Source: Cyanophora paradoxa (taxonomy: Eukaryota; Glaucocystophyceae; Cyanophorales; Cyanophoraceae). From it: a DNA stretch of 64,000 nucleotides. The translations under genes and the position numbers were made by a program. Position 1 is the stretch's first letter. The number at the start of each line of letters is the position of its first letter. The notes beneath the pieces are model-generated. The model was not told the origin of the DNA, searched no databases, and worked only from the letters and a program-made list of their open reading frames with translations. This document shows positions 30,441 to 39,831 of this stretch, in pieces. The stretch spans positions 1 to 64,000 of the forward strand of contig QPMI01000468.1 of the NCBI GenBank assembly GCA_004431415.1, read 5' to 3'.

Positions 30441-31163
30441 TTACTCAACATCATTGAGGATCGCTTTATCACCGAGAATTTCTTTGGCTTTTGAGTTGTA
30501 GAAAAGTGCAGCCTCCTCCTTTGTGTTGCACACTTTTCGCCACCGCTGTTTCTTATATGAAAAGCATCCTTCCCATTTTCCAGTCGCTGTTTCAGTCACA
30601 CCACGAAATCCACTTGTATTCAGTGAGTAAAGAGGAGGTTTTGGTTTAATTTCAGGGTTTACCTCATTCAAAACAGCAAGATCTCCAAATAGCTCTTTTG
30701 CTTTTTGGTTGTAAGCGGCAGCAGCTTCTTCTTTTGTATCAAACGTTCCCAAATTGTATGGGACACCACTTTTTTGAATATTTGCCCTGAACCGACCGGT
30801 TCTTTTCTCTTGGAAAACACCTTTGAAACCAGTTTTGTTTCGTTTTCTCATACCTGTATTAAATACGCTGTCTTGCGGTGTTAAGAATCTAAGATTACAG
30901 CGACGATTATCGAGTTTGTCTCTACTGATATGATCAACAAAGTGCCCTTGTTGATGTCCGAAAATCCATTTGTGCATGTCGATGTTTTTCTTTACACCAG
31001 CAATGTAACCCCATGCATATCCCCGTTGGTTATGGTAATACCACTTGCTTATTTTCATGACATGATCATAATCGGCTTCATCTATAAGCGCATACTTGCC
31101 CTCGCCATGCTTTCCACACAAAGCGATTCGCCTGATCCCTTCCATTTGTTCGAGATACGCCAT
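30441..31163 (-). CDS. HNH endonuclease with two AP2 domains
   Basis: 240 residues. The N-terminal HNH_3-type nuclease motif (MHKWIFGHQQGHFVDHISRD, then KLDNRRCNLRFLT) at about 60-97 is followed by two AP2-type DNA-binding repeats (TGFKGVFQEKRTGRFRANI at about 112; SGFRGVTETATGKWEGCF at about 188). HNH-AP2 proteins are homing endonucleases common in phages and algal viruses. It interrupts the otherwise conserved ATPase-MCP adjacency seen in element 2, so it is probably an acquired selfish gene. Each domain is followed by a TKEEAAxxYNxKAKE helix. Confidence 0.9.
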   Translation of the reverse strand: MAYLEQMEGIRRIALCGKHGEGKYALIDEADYDHVMKISKWYYHNQRGYAWGYIAGVKKNIDMHKWIFGHQQGHFVDHISRDKLDNRRCNLRFLTPQDSVFNTGMRKRNKTGFKGVFQEKRTGRFRANIQKSGVPYNLGTFDTKEEAAAAYNQKAKELFGDLAVLNEVNPEIKPKPPLYSLNTSGFRGVTETATGKWEGCFSYKKQRWRKVCNTKEEAALFYNSKAKEILGDKAILNDVE

Positions 31164-31237
31164 TAAATCTTATAATCGTCTTGTCCTTAAATAGACAAAG
31201 GATTAAAAATGACATCAAATTTTGCCCGCGACAGTCC

Positions 31238-32686
31238 TCATGCCGTCACGCGAGACAATCCATTGGCATTCATCACAAGAATATTGTGGCAATAAGCCGA
31301 GATCTGAACACCGACCTTTGTCCAGGTGGCGAGGGGTGTGCCATTGGGTGTGAGGAGCAGGAAACTTGAAGCTGATTGTGTTAGATCGACATAGCCAGTC
31401 GCCTTCTCACCTTTGAGCGCCGCTTTACCATCGAGGGCAAAGCAGAAGCCAGTGTAAATGGGGCGCTTGTTGCTATCGATCCAGTTAGTCATCTTGAATT
31501 TATCGGCGAGCTCCATAGCCGCGGATTGCAGCGGGACACCAGTGTTGGAATATAGGTAATTGTTGTTATTTAGAACTTGCATCACGACATTATCATCGAA
31601 GGCAAGGGTGCGGACAGTAGAGTGCCCTCCTTTATTATCGCCGAGTGTGTTTTCGTCGCGAACCTTGACAACAAGTGCGTAAACAAGTCCCGAAATTTGA
31701 GATAGTGACAGGCGGAGACCAGAGCCGAGAGCAAGACCGGTATAATCCGCAAACTGAATATCAGTGTAGGGGATGGCGATGCCAGAGGTCTTAACACGAG
31801 TAATGATTTCGCCCATCGTTTCCTCATCGATGTTAACAGCATCCATAATGATACGAGGGGTCGTCATTTCCAGATTCGCAAGTGCAGGTGTAGGTGTGAG
31901 AGCCGCACTATCGAAAATCGCAGTGGCATTAGGGTGGGCTAAGGTCTTAATATTTCCGAAAGCAGCCGCAACAGCAAGCGTCGTCTCGCCATCAGTAGAG
32001 TTGGCAGCAGTAATTGCAGTCGTGTTATTCTGAGCGTAAACGCCAGGAACCGCCGCAGTTTCGAGCAGCGCAGGGGTTTGGAAATATACTTCGACCGCGA
32101 TTTCGGATGGGAGCGCACCGATGGGCACGCCAGCATCGAGGAAACTCGGAATTCGCATGGTAAAAATGCCGCCAGCTTGGTTGCCGCCCTCTACCTTCGG
32201 TCCGAGATGCAGCCCATGCTTGCGCTTCTTTTGGTCGAATTCAGCCGGAGTGTTAGCCAGGAAAGCGTAATCTACCAGTCGCTCAGCCGGAATAATTTGC
32301 TCATACGACCCGTATTTAATGCTGACTCGCTGAACAAACGAGCCAGGAAGCCCGCGGACGAATCCAGTATTGAATAGATCAGCCGAGCAGTCAGCCGAGG
32401 TCTTGGCGATGGCAGTCAGCGCCTTCGCCGATGGAATGGTAACTTGGAGGCTAATACCATTGCACCAATTGTAGCGAGGGAGATAGAAGACCACACGAGT
32501 GGTAGCACCAGTAGAGGAGAACAGATTGCCGGGATCCGCAATTGGGAGCACCTCCACACGAGAAGGCTTGAATTGTTTGTCCACACCCACGATAAATCCG
32601 CGATCCAAAAGCATGCTCTTGTAATCCTCCGGGGTTTCGAGGACGGATTTGAGCGTGAGGCGGCTAAGCGAGGTCGTGGGATCCAT
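31238..32686 (-). CDS. Major capsid protein of element 1 (double jelly-roll type)
   Basis: 482 residues, beginning MDPTTSLSRLTLKSVLETP and containing FYLPRYNWCNGISLQVTIP at about 74-92. It aligns end to end with the element 2 MCP (MDVTQNLQRLGLKELLTTP; YFLPRYNFLQGLELQFTLP). Length and shared core match PLV/Maverick double-jelly-roll capsid proteins, which form the pseudo-hexameric capsomers. Assignment rests on length, context and the paralogue; jelly rolls cannot be seen directly by motif. A TTTCTCAGC-type motif lies just upstream. Confidence 0.85.
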   Translation of the reverse strand: MDPTTSLSRLTLKSVLETPEDYKSMLLDRGFIVGVDKQFKPSRVEVLPIADPGNLFSSTGATTRVVFYLPRYNWCNGISLQVTIPSAKALTAIAKTSADCSADLFNTGFVRGLPGSFVQRVSIKYGSYEQIIPAERLVDYAFLANTPAEFDQKKRKHGLHLGPKVEGGNQAGGIFTMRIPSFLDAGVPIGALPSEIAVEVYFQTPALLETAAVPGVYAQNNTTAITAANSTDGETTLAVAAAFGNIKTLAHPNATAIFDSAALTPTPALANLEMTTPRIIMDAVNIDEETMGEIITRVKTSGIAIPYTDIQFADYTGLALGSGLRLSLSQISGLVYALVVKVRDENTLGDNKGGHSTVRTLAFDDNVVMQVLNNNNYLYSNTGVPLQSAAMELADKFKMTNWIDSNKRPIYTGFCFALDGKAALKGEKATGYVDLTQSASSFLLLTPNGTPLATWTKVGVQISAYCHNILVMNANGLSRVTA

Positions 32687-32704
32687 ATTTCGTTTTTATC
32701 TTCC

Positions 32705-32719
32705 GCTGAGAAATTTATT
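32705..32719 (-). promoter_or_regulatory. Candidate promoter motif upstream of the MCP
   Basis: Reads AATAAATTTCTCAGC on the minus strand, 19-33 bp upstream of the MCP start and abutting the stop of the preceding gene. Confidence 0.5.
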
Positions 32720-34006
32720 TTAGAAGAACGGATTATTTTTTACAGCCACCCCGCTCAACGCATTCGTTAAATTGCCGCAATGCGGGTAGTCCTCATAGAG
32801 CATTTTCGCGAATCCCTTATTAACAATGCGCTGTAAATCGTCGTCGGGCTCATCCACTCCCATAGTAATTTCCAAAATGAATGTGTGCTCACAGCTTCCG
32901 AGGAAATACCTATAACCGCTCTCCGTGAGAATTTGAACGGTTAAACTATCAAAGGAGAGGCGGGTGTTAAAGTATTTCGTGAAAGCATCCGCCCCATAAT
33001 TAATTAGCTCAGCATCAGCATAGGCTGTGCCTTTCGAAATCGGGATCTTAGCGAGGAATCCATTAGTAGCCTCGGTGCATGTCGTAAAAAGCGAGCAGTC
33101 CGGCTCTGTGATCTTTAAAACTATTGCATTATCCGGTGTATAATCAGGGGCAGTGCCTCCGGCTATGCCTAAGACCAGAGCCGTCGAATTATAATTGCGG
33201 AATGCATCACCAGCTGAGTAAACGACACCACTCCCAGCAAAGGCTGTATAGCCCGATCCGTTGTATTGATCTATCATTATATTCTCTCTGATCGATGTAA
33301 ACCCGAGAAGAGTCATCGTGCGATAGGCGAGCACCTTTCTTTCATTCGCAGTAGACCCAGTGGCATTACTCGGACCATATTTAGTGAAAGCTATGTAGAC
33401 ATAATCACTCGAATAAAAGCATATGGCATTTAATGTGCTCTCAAAACGGCATCTCACCACCGGGTAAAAGGTTCCCCCTGTCGATGCGTAGCTTGGATTA
33501 ATTTTTGTGTCGATCATATCCTTGATGTAGTTGCCAGTTCCATTTTTCGTTAAGATGTTATCGATTGCAGTGGCAAGGTCGGTTCCAGTCGAGTATGTGC
33601 CCGGAGGGATCGTAATTGCTACGTCTCTGTATCGGGTATATCTTCTGAAAGTGTTTAGGTAATCAGGCGGTATATAGTTGCCTTGGTCGCCAGCATCTAT
33701 GGCTTTGTAAGCGTCATATATTGCAGTTGCCTGTGAATCTCTGATTTCCTGAGTGGCACCATTCAGCTGACCGCTCGAAAATCGGTAAGGAAATGATATG
33801 AAAATCGTATTAGCATCATCGGCTTTCGTTTCCCCGATTTCAGTATAGAATTGAGGGCTTGGAACCGTCGGAATCGTGTTGGAAAATTCGATCTGTCGCA
33901 CAGCGATGCTCTTCACATTGTGGTATTGCTTTGGAAGGGTCACCTTATAGGAATGAGCCGAGCCCTCTGATCGATCACGGCTACTGATGCTGAGATACTC
34001 GCGCAT
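32720..34006 (-). CDS. Minor capsid (penton-type) protein of element 1
   Basis: 428 residues from the Met at 34,006. I chose this start because MREYLSISSRDRSEGSAHSY aligns with the N-termini of the other three minor capsid proteins here; the upstream 39 codons overlap the divergent gene. All four share the pattern (D)SR-x-R ... Y-x-V-x-LP ... NV-x-x-I-x-V-x-x-x-E-x-x-NT. Conserved partner of the MCP in both elements. I infer a vertex or penton protein by position and size. It diverges from the second minor capsid gene with only 27 bp between start codons. Confidence 0.7.
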   Translation of the reverse strand: MREYLSISSRDRSEGSAHSYKVTLPKQYHNVKSIAVRQIEFSNTIPTVPSPQFYTEIGETKADDANTIFISFPYRFSSGQLNGATQEIRDSQATAIYDAYKAIDAGDQGNYIPPDYLNTFRRYTRYRDVAITIPPGTYSTGTDLATAIDNILTKNGTGNYIKDMIDTKINPSYASTGGTFYPVVRCRFESTLNAICFYSSDYVYIAFTKYGPSNATGSTANERKVLAYRTMTLLGFTSIRENIMIDQYNGSGYTAFAGSGVVYSAGDAFRNYNSTALVLGIAGGTAPDYTPDNAIVLKITEPDCSLFTTCTEATNGFLAKIPISKGTAYADAELINYGADAFTKYFNTRLSFDSLTVQILTESGYRYFLGSCEHTFILEITMGVDEPDDDLQRIVNKGFAKMLYEDYPHCGNLTNALSGVAVKNNPFF

Positions 34007-34033
34007 TTTATTCTTTATTAATAGGAAATAAAA
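34007..34033. promoter_or_regulatory. 27-bp divergent promoter between the minor capsid genes
   Basis: The whole gap between two head-to-head start codons is 27 AT-rich bases ending GGAAATAAAA before the plus-strand ATG. The equivalent gap in element 2 (52,676-52,702) is also exactly 27 bp and ends AGAGAATAAAA. Confidence 0.6.
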
Positions 34034-34861
34034 ATGATTCGGAAGCCAGTTAACGATTTCTATAATGGCAAGTTTACGAGGGTCAATGTTAATATCGATT
34101 CTATTGAGCGCAGTGCAGGGCACCCGGGAGAATATACAGTAAAGCTTTCTCAGCGACTTCTGAACGTAAAAGGGGTGCGCATTGCAAGCGCCGAGCTCCC
34201 GAACACGATTTATGCTGTCACCGATAATTCCAGAGGCGTGACCATACAGGGAATGACGAACAGCATCACCTTTTCCCCTTTTCCTGATATAGGAAACTAC
34301 ACCCCCGCGATTTGGGGATATGGTAATAAGAACTTAGGCTATTCGGGCAGCTTTGTCGATGTAAACCCTCTCACAAGCGAAAGCGTCACAGTCTACTACA
34401 AGTGGCTCTATAATCCAGCGACTATGAAAATTACGTTTTATTCGAGCATTCCCCTCACACTGAGCTGTGCACATGACGACTTTGCAAGGTTCCATGGAAT
34501 GATCAAAGGGGATATGTATCAAACAATTCCAGTTGGTGAGGGTTCAGAGCATCTCACGGTAGACTATTTACCCCTCACACCCAGCAATCCAAAATACTCA
34601 TTTCTACAAGCCTATGAGGGCAAAACAAAATACCCCGCCGGAATATCTGTGCTTCCATTCCCTCTCGAACATGTAGTGACCTTCCCGAATGCGATTAATC
34701 TAAATCCGACCCCCTATGTTTACCTACAAATTAAAGAGTTTACGCCCTTTTACGACAGGTATATGGTGGCAGCAAAGACAGATGAGGTATATGCCCTATA
34801 TAGTGGCAGAAAAGACAGGTACGACAGGTATATGGTGGCAGAAAAGACAGGTGGCATATAA
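34034..34861 (+). pseudogene. Second minor capsid protein of element 1, C-terminus altered by an insertion
   Basis: Homologue of the 305-residue element 2 protein (52,703-53,620), with the shared IDSIERSAGHPGEYTVKL and VRIASAELPNTIYAV core. After EFTPFYDRYMVA (about residue 247) the frame runs into 89 bp of new, internally repetitive sequence flanked by a 38-bp direct duplication (34,733-34,770 and 34,860-34,897), and stops at 34,861. The original C-terminal frame ending SFILEVLSG resumes after the second copy and stops at 34,964. The shift is 127 bp, so reading frame is lost. The protein made now would have an aberrant tail of about 30 residues. Confidence 0.75.
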
Positions 34862-34982
34862 AGAGTTTACGCCCTTTTACGACAGGTATATGGTGGCCTA
34901 CAATAATGTAGTCGACTTTAATGGCGTTAATCACAGCTTTATATTAGAGGTGCTATCGGGTTAAAATAATCTTATATTACAA

Positions 34983-36182
34983 ATGAGTATCACGAATCTC
35001 CCCTTTATCACTCGGGAAACCTTATATTTGGATGACGGTTTCGAGCTCAGCAGTAACATTACCGCTTCCAATGTGACCATATCCTCGAACCTTGTGGTAA
35101 AAGACTTTCTATTAAACCAGAGCAACCTTGAATATATCGATATCACCAGCAATCTCCCTTTTACCTATGGCACTGATAACTCAGCCCTCGTAATATATCA
35201 TGGGGGCGCACCTGTTGCATTCTTTGGCAGCAATTTCCCCACTGTGCGAACCTTCCAGCACGAAATCAATAAAGCCCGCCCCATCCCACTGACAGCTGTC
35301 GTCGAATGGGATCCTGTTAAATATTCGCAGAGCATCACAAGCAATATCACCCTCACTCGACCGCATTTAATTGATGTCATGGGGGTCGACCTTGTAAAGG
35401 AGTTTTATAGTGAGCGATTCACAAGAAACGAGCGAGATGTAGCCCAGGATCTCGAAATCTCGGGTTTATCAATTGCTACCGCAGCAAACACGGCAGGGCT
35501 CGCTGTTTTAACAGGGGCTATCACCATCACTGATGCGATCATGTATTTATCCCGCGATTTGGTGCCTTTGCTCGATCATCAGTTTAATCTCGGGCAATCT
35601 AACACTGATGCTGTTAAGAAATGGCTCAATGTGTATGCCTATGATGGGTGGTTTGATGACTTGCACACGACTAACCTTTATAGCACGACCTCAAAAACAA
35701 GTAACATAATCTTGCCTTTCAATCACTCACTCCGACCTAATCAGATTCTTACCAATGATAATGCACTGATCAGCTACACCGACTATAATAGTAACCTTTC
35801 CCGCTCGGTTTCGCAAACTGAGACCTACACTGTCGAGGGATACCCTCAGCAGCTCGCAAATGGGGTCTATGTCGCTTACGTAGGCAAACCTACATATACA
35901 TTCACTTGGGATCAGTTGGGTGTCACAGGTTTCGAGACGAATATACCCACTGTTTCATTGGTGGATCACACTACTTATTATAATCCTATCTATAACAATA
36001 ATGAATCTAATAAAGCATTTATCCAAAATGTCACCTCCACAGGGTTTCAGGTTTCGTTTGTCATTAACGAGACATACAATTTACTTATCATCCGAAACAA
36101 CTCATTGAGTTCCGAAGCTACTATTAGTTTCACTCTTAACATCAATTATATCACCCTGAATTCGATAGCAAACCCAGAGTGA
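34983..36182 (+). CDS. Phage-fibre-like protein, first part
   Basis: 399 residues rich in Asn, Thr and Ser, beta-type. Contains LVPLLDHQFNLGQSN ... KWLNVYAYDG ... TTNLYS (about 190-235), the DLG-x-x-W-x-x-(I/V)Y-A motif found in bacteriophage tail fibres just before a coiled or spike region. The frame stops at 36,182, while the next frame opens at 36,179 with no ATG (GTG), so the two probably form one product by frameshift or are one gene with an indel near 36,175. First gene of the plus-strand fibre block. Confidence 0.65.
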   Translation: MSITNLPFITRETLYLDDGFELSSNITASNVTISSNLVVKDFLLNQSNLEYIDITSNLPFTYGTDNSALVIYHGGAPVAFFGSNFPTVRTFQHEINKARPIPLTAVVEWDPVKYSQSITSNITLTRPHLIDVMGVDLVKEFYSERFTRNERDVAQDLEISGLSIATAANTAGLAVLTGAITITDAIMYLSRDLVPLLDHQFNLGQSNTDAVKKWLNVYAYDGWFDDLHTTNLYSTTSKTSNIILPFNHSLRPNQILTNDNALISYTDYNSNLSRSVSQTETYTVEGYPQQLANGVYVAYVGKPTYTFTWDQLGVTGFETNIPTVSLVDHTTYYNPIYNNNESNKAFIQNVTSTGFQVSFVINETYNLLIIRNNSLSSEATISFTLNINYITLNSIANPE

Positions 36183-38308
36183 AGGTTTACCGAGATTTAC
36201 AAGGTAGCAATATCGTGCCCTTCTCACAGAATTTCGATCTTGGGGCGAATTCTTTGAGGTGGAACACAGTTTATACTTTGAATGCAAACACCTGTAATAT
36301 TGTGGTCGCAGGGTCATCGGCTACTATTGGAGATCTGACCGCCCCTTTCAAAAAGGAGTATCTTAAAGAGCTGTATATTACAAAGTCTGATTTACCAGAT
36401 GCTATTTCGTTGGTGCTCTCCCCGACTCCCAGTATATCCTATCACAATGTGAAAGACACCAGTAATGTAGTGCAGAGGGGAAGCAAAGTATTCCAGGCAT
36501 CCGAGATATCAGCAACAACATATAGATACCTTGCAGCGGTTCCAGCGAATTTTAATTTCACATTTGAGACACCTTTTGTTTCCCCTCCTACTATTGAAAT
36601 AACAGACACGAATTTGTATGTGGTCAATAATGGGTCGACCACCTCTATTAACAATGCACCAGCCGGCTACTCCCCATTTGTTGCAACTAACATAACAACC
36701 ACCGGCTTCACACTTGTCGGAAATGCAACAGTGACATATGCTCTTACAGCATATCCTGTTGGGTTGTATTTTGCGAAATTTAATCTTTCAGCGATCCCAC
36801 CTGTGTCCCTTTCTCCTCCCTTTACTATCAATTGGAAGGCAACAGGAACTATTCCGCGATTTGACCCCGAAGACCGCTTGAAAATAAGGTATCCTCTCGA
36901 TGTGACCGACCTCCATACTACGAGAATAAATGGGCAGAATTTCGTATTTAATGGAACCAATGCGACTCTGATCAATAACAGTGTCACAAATAATTACTTT
37001 TTCGATTCTCGATACATTAATACTTGCAACATCGTCATACAGAACACGTTTGAAAATCGCAGTAAGACATTAACAGTCACCTTGCCCACTCACTCGAATG
37101 TCTCAGATGGATTTTACTATTATCTGTTCAATCGCAATTACACCTCTTATATTCCATATCCATCTGAGACTGTGGACATGAGCTATCCCAGAGTCACCCT
37201 AACATCGACCAATACTCACTTCTTTGGATCCACGGACTTTATGACCTTCTTTGCATTCACATCATCCACAGATGGGCTGTTAGTTTATTACACTTTCAGG
37301 TATGATGCTGTTTGGACTCAGCTTGACAGCCACCCAAATACAGATGTAATCGAAGTGGGCGATAAGAAATATATTAAAACCGCTTCCCCATGGGTGTGCA
37401 CTGTCCGGCTCGATGATAGATACACTCCCAACCTAAATAACATTGGAATGCACTCGACATGTAATATTTATGTGCAAGGTGCAATTTCGGCTACCAAATA
37501 TTTCGAGGGTGGGAACTGTGATGCAGCCCATAGGTTGCTATCGCGAAATGGGCTCTTTGAGTCATTCAGTGGGACGGCTCTACCGCCCTTTATCAGGGAC
37601 ACAGTCTATGATACTACATGCAATATTTGGGTGTGCCGATCTGTGAGCAATCCGCCTGTGACAAAGGAATTATATAAATACCTGTCAGATACCTATGGTG
37701 CAATTACAGGGTCTTCAACAGGAAATCCAGCAACGGCTCCCATCGTGTTTGCAAATGCATACACAGCGCCGACATCATTAGCAGGGTCGACAGAGCCGCC
37801 ACCAAACGATCCCAATCCGAACCAGCCTAACCCAGATCCCGATTCAAAAGATCCCCCTACAACTAATCCAGATCCAAACACGACACCTAATAATCCCTCA
37901 AATCCTACAAATCCAGTCGGATCGCCAGGAATGGATCCCGGGACGTTAGTGCTTCTAATTCTCTTGCCAATTCTCGGTGCTCTTGGACTTGTGCTTGCAT
38001 ACAAATTCCGAGCTCTATGTTGTGCTTGCATAGACAGAACCATTGCAGGAGCAGGTAATAAATACTCGGTGCCAGAAATGAATGTGACCCAAACAGCCGA
38101 AGGAGATGTGGGCTTAGAGGTGAGGTCAGCCGAGGGGCATGGTCTTAGTGTAGTGAGAACTGATCAACCACCAGCAAGTAGGGCAGCACCCAAAAAATCG
38201 CGAGCAGAACGAATGGCTGAATCAATAATAAAAGATAATGCAGACTTTATGGCGGAAATGGCACAGCGAGAAGGGAGAATATATGAACATGTTCCAAATG
38301 TTATGTAG
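36179..38308 (+). CDS. Phage-fibre-like protein, second part, membrane anchored
   Basis: 709 residues with no Met at the front. It starts with a second copy of the motif (NIVPFSQNFDLGANSLRWNTVYTLN), arguing that it continues the preceding frame. Long beta-rich region, then a Pro/Asn/Asp linker (about 538-580), a strong transmembrane helix (LVLLILLPILGALGLVLAY, about 586-604), a Cys-rich juxtamembrane segment (CCACI) and a charged tail of about 100 residues. This is a type I membrane layout: extracellular fibre, stalk, anchor, cytosolic tail. That is unexpected for a virion fibre of an unenveloped capsid, so it may be displayed on a cell or on an internal membrane. No signal peptide is obvious at the front of 34,983. 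Confidence 0.65.
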   Translation: MKVYRDLQGSNIVPFSQNFDLGANSLRWNTVYTLNANTCNIVVAGSSATIGDLTAPFKKEYLKELYITKSDLPDAISLVLSPTPSISYHNVKDTSNVVQRGSKVFQASEISATTYRYLAAVPANFNFTFETPFVSPPTIEITDTNLYVVNNGSTTSINNAPAGYSPFVATNITTTGFTLVGNATVTYALTAYPVGLYFAKFNLSAIPPVSLSPPFTINWKATGTIPRFDPEDRLKIRYPLDVTDLHTTRINGQNFVFNGTNATLINNSVTNNYFFDSRYINTCNIVIQNTFENRSKTLTVTLPTHSNVSDGFYYYLFNRNYTSYIPYPSETVDMSYPRVTLTSTNTHFFGSTDFMTFFAFTSSTDGLLVYYTFRYDAVWTQLDSHPNTDVIEVGDKKYIKTASPWVCTVRLDDRYTPNLNNIGMHSTCNIYVQGAISATKYFEGGNCDAAHRLLSRNGLFESFSGTALPPFIRDTVYDTTCNIWVCRSVSNPPVTKELYKYLSDTYGAITGSSTGNPATAPIVFANAYTAPTSLAGSTEPPPNDPNPNQPNPDPDSKDPPTTNPDPNTTPNNPSNPTNPVGSPGMDPGTLVLLILLPILGALGLVLAYKFRALCCACIDRTIAGAGNKYSVPEMNVTQTAEGDVGLEVRSAEGHGLSVVRTDQPPASRAAPKKSRAERMAESIIKDNADFMAEMAQREGRIYEHVPNVM

Positions 38309-38346
38309 CGATCCTAATTTTTGTAGTATGCCATAATAGAGAAATA

Positions 38347-39810
38347 ATGACGGAACCCATAGTAGAAACGACAGTAAAGAATGCTGTATTGGATAATCAA
38401 TTTTATATAACCCATGCCAATATACCCAGTGAATCCAATGACCTAATTGTTAATCTAAAAGGCTATGTGATGGGAGCTATGGCTTCTAACCTATGGAATG
38501 ACCTTTTCGGTTACGAGTTTGGTCACATCTATGACATTGCAAATGGGATCGGCTATGTGGATGCGATGGCAGGCACAGCCTTTCGAAATCTAAATTGCAA
38601 CTGTGTGGGTGGGTGGATGTTTCAGATCTGTTCAAATGTCGATCCTACTATTGATCCCGCCACGATAACCTTTGATTGCAATCTGTTTGCCCCCAAAACC
38701 ATTTTCTCCATCACTTGCAATCTCGTTAATTCGGATGTGCCCATAGTAGCACCTGTAATAGGTGCATCAAATATGTATATCCAAAGAAACCCGGTCGTGC
38801 ATACAGGTGCCGAATTTATATTGGGCGACAACACCCCAATTAGTCGACTCGAATTGCCCACGAATTTCACCTTTAATCTCGTGGATGAGTTCCCTAACAG
38901 TCAAAGTCTTATGTATTTCACCTCTGAAAATCGCCTTTCTGGTGCATTCTCACCCATTGAGCTGTCTATACCGAAGCAAAAGGTGAGCTATAAGGAGCTT
39001 ACAGATGTGCCGGCGGGATTTAGTGGGAAGTGGAGTGATATCATTCAGAAGCCGACTTGGAGTAGTGTAGCATACACAGGAAATTACTATGATTTAGTAG
39101 GAACTCCCGATTTCACAAGCTATATACCTCGTTGGATTGATCAAAGTGTAATTATATCAGAATCTACACTTCCTTTCAATGGGACATGGGATAGGTTATT
39201 TACTAAGCCGAATTTGCATGCTGTTGCCACAAGTGGTGACTACAACGATTTAACTAACACCCCTATTGCACCGACCTTGCATGCTGTGGCTACAAGTGGG
39301 AGCTATACAGATTTAGTTAATACACCAAACTTGCATGCTGTGGCTACAAGCGGGAACTATGACGATTTAATTAACACACCCACTTCGCCACCTACTCACA
39401 ATCACAGCATCGAGTTGCTCACGAATTTCGGTAGTTATGTGAATCCAAATGCATATGTGCAACAAGGGACAATGGATGTAGTAATTCCTGCCGGAGTCTA
39501 TTACAAAGGGGATTTTACCACAGTATCGGGAACCGTTACATTCTCAACCCCATTTTTTAGTGATCCTGTAATTACTGCTACTCTCGAAAACAGTATTATT
39601 TTAACAAGTGTCGATTTCACCAATAGCATATATCTCTCTGCTGAATATCAGTTCGGAAATCGCATTGGGTTCAAAAATAAATTCACTTGGATTGCCATAT
39701 TCACTTGTTACTCAGCAATCAATTATACGAATGTGCCCCAAAACGAAAGAACGCTTAAACTCCATTGGATTGCTGTCGGACCTCTCCAAAACAATAATAT
39801 TCTCGCTTAA
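38347..39810 (+). CDS. Fibre protein with SYxDLxNTP repeats
   Basis: 487 residues. Residues of about 285-350 hold three copies of LHAVATSG(D/S/N)Y(N/T/D)DL(T/V/I)NTP, a repeat typical of phage tail-fibre shafts, preceded by related GKWSDIIQKP and GTWDRLFTKP units. The C-terminal 120 residues (GSYVNPNAYVQQGTMDVVIP onward) look like a globular beta head. Third gene in the plus-strand block. Probably a capsid fibre recognising the host surface. Confidence 0.7.
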   Translation: MTEPIVETTVKNAVLDNQFYITHANIPSESNDLIVNLKGYVMGAMASNLWNDLFGYEFGHIYDIANGIGYVDAMAGTAFRNLNCNCVGGWMFQICSNVDPTIDPATITFDCNLFAPKTIFSITCNLVNSDVPIVAPVIGASNMYIQRNPVVHTGAEFILGDNTPISRLELPTNFTFNLVDEFPNSQSLMYFTSENRLSGAFSPIELSIPKQKVSYKELTDVPAGFSGKWSDIIQKPTWSSVAYTGNYYDLVGTPDFTSYIPRWIDQSVIISESTLPFNGTWDRLFTKPNLHAVATSGDYNDLTNTPIAPTLHAVATSGSYTDLVNTPNLHAVATSGNYDDLINTPTSPPTHNHSIELLTNFGSYVNPNAYVQQGTMDVVIPAGVYYKGDFTTVSGTVTFSTPFFSDPVITATLENSIILTSVDFTNSIYLSAEYQFGNRIGFKNKFTWIAIFTCYSAINYTNVPQNERTLKLHWIAVGPLQNNNILA

Positions 39811-39831
39811 TAAGTAAAGAACAATCAAAAG

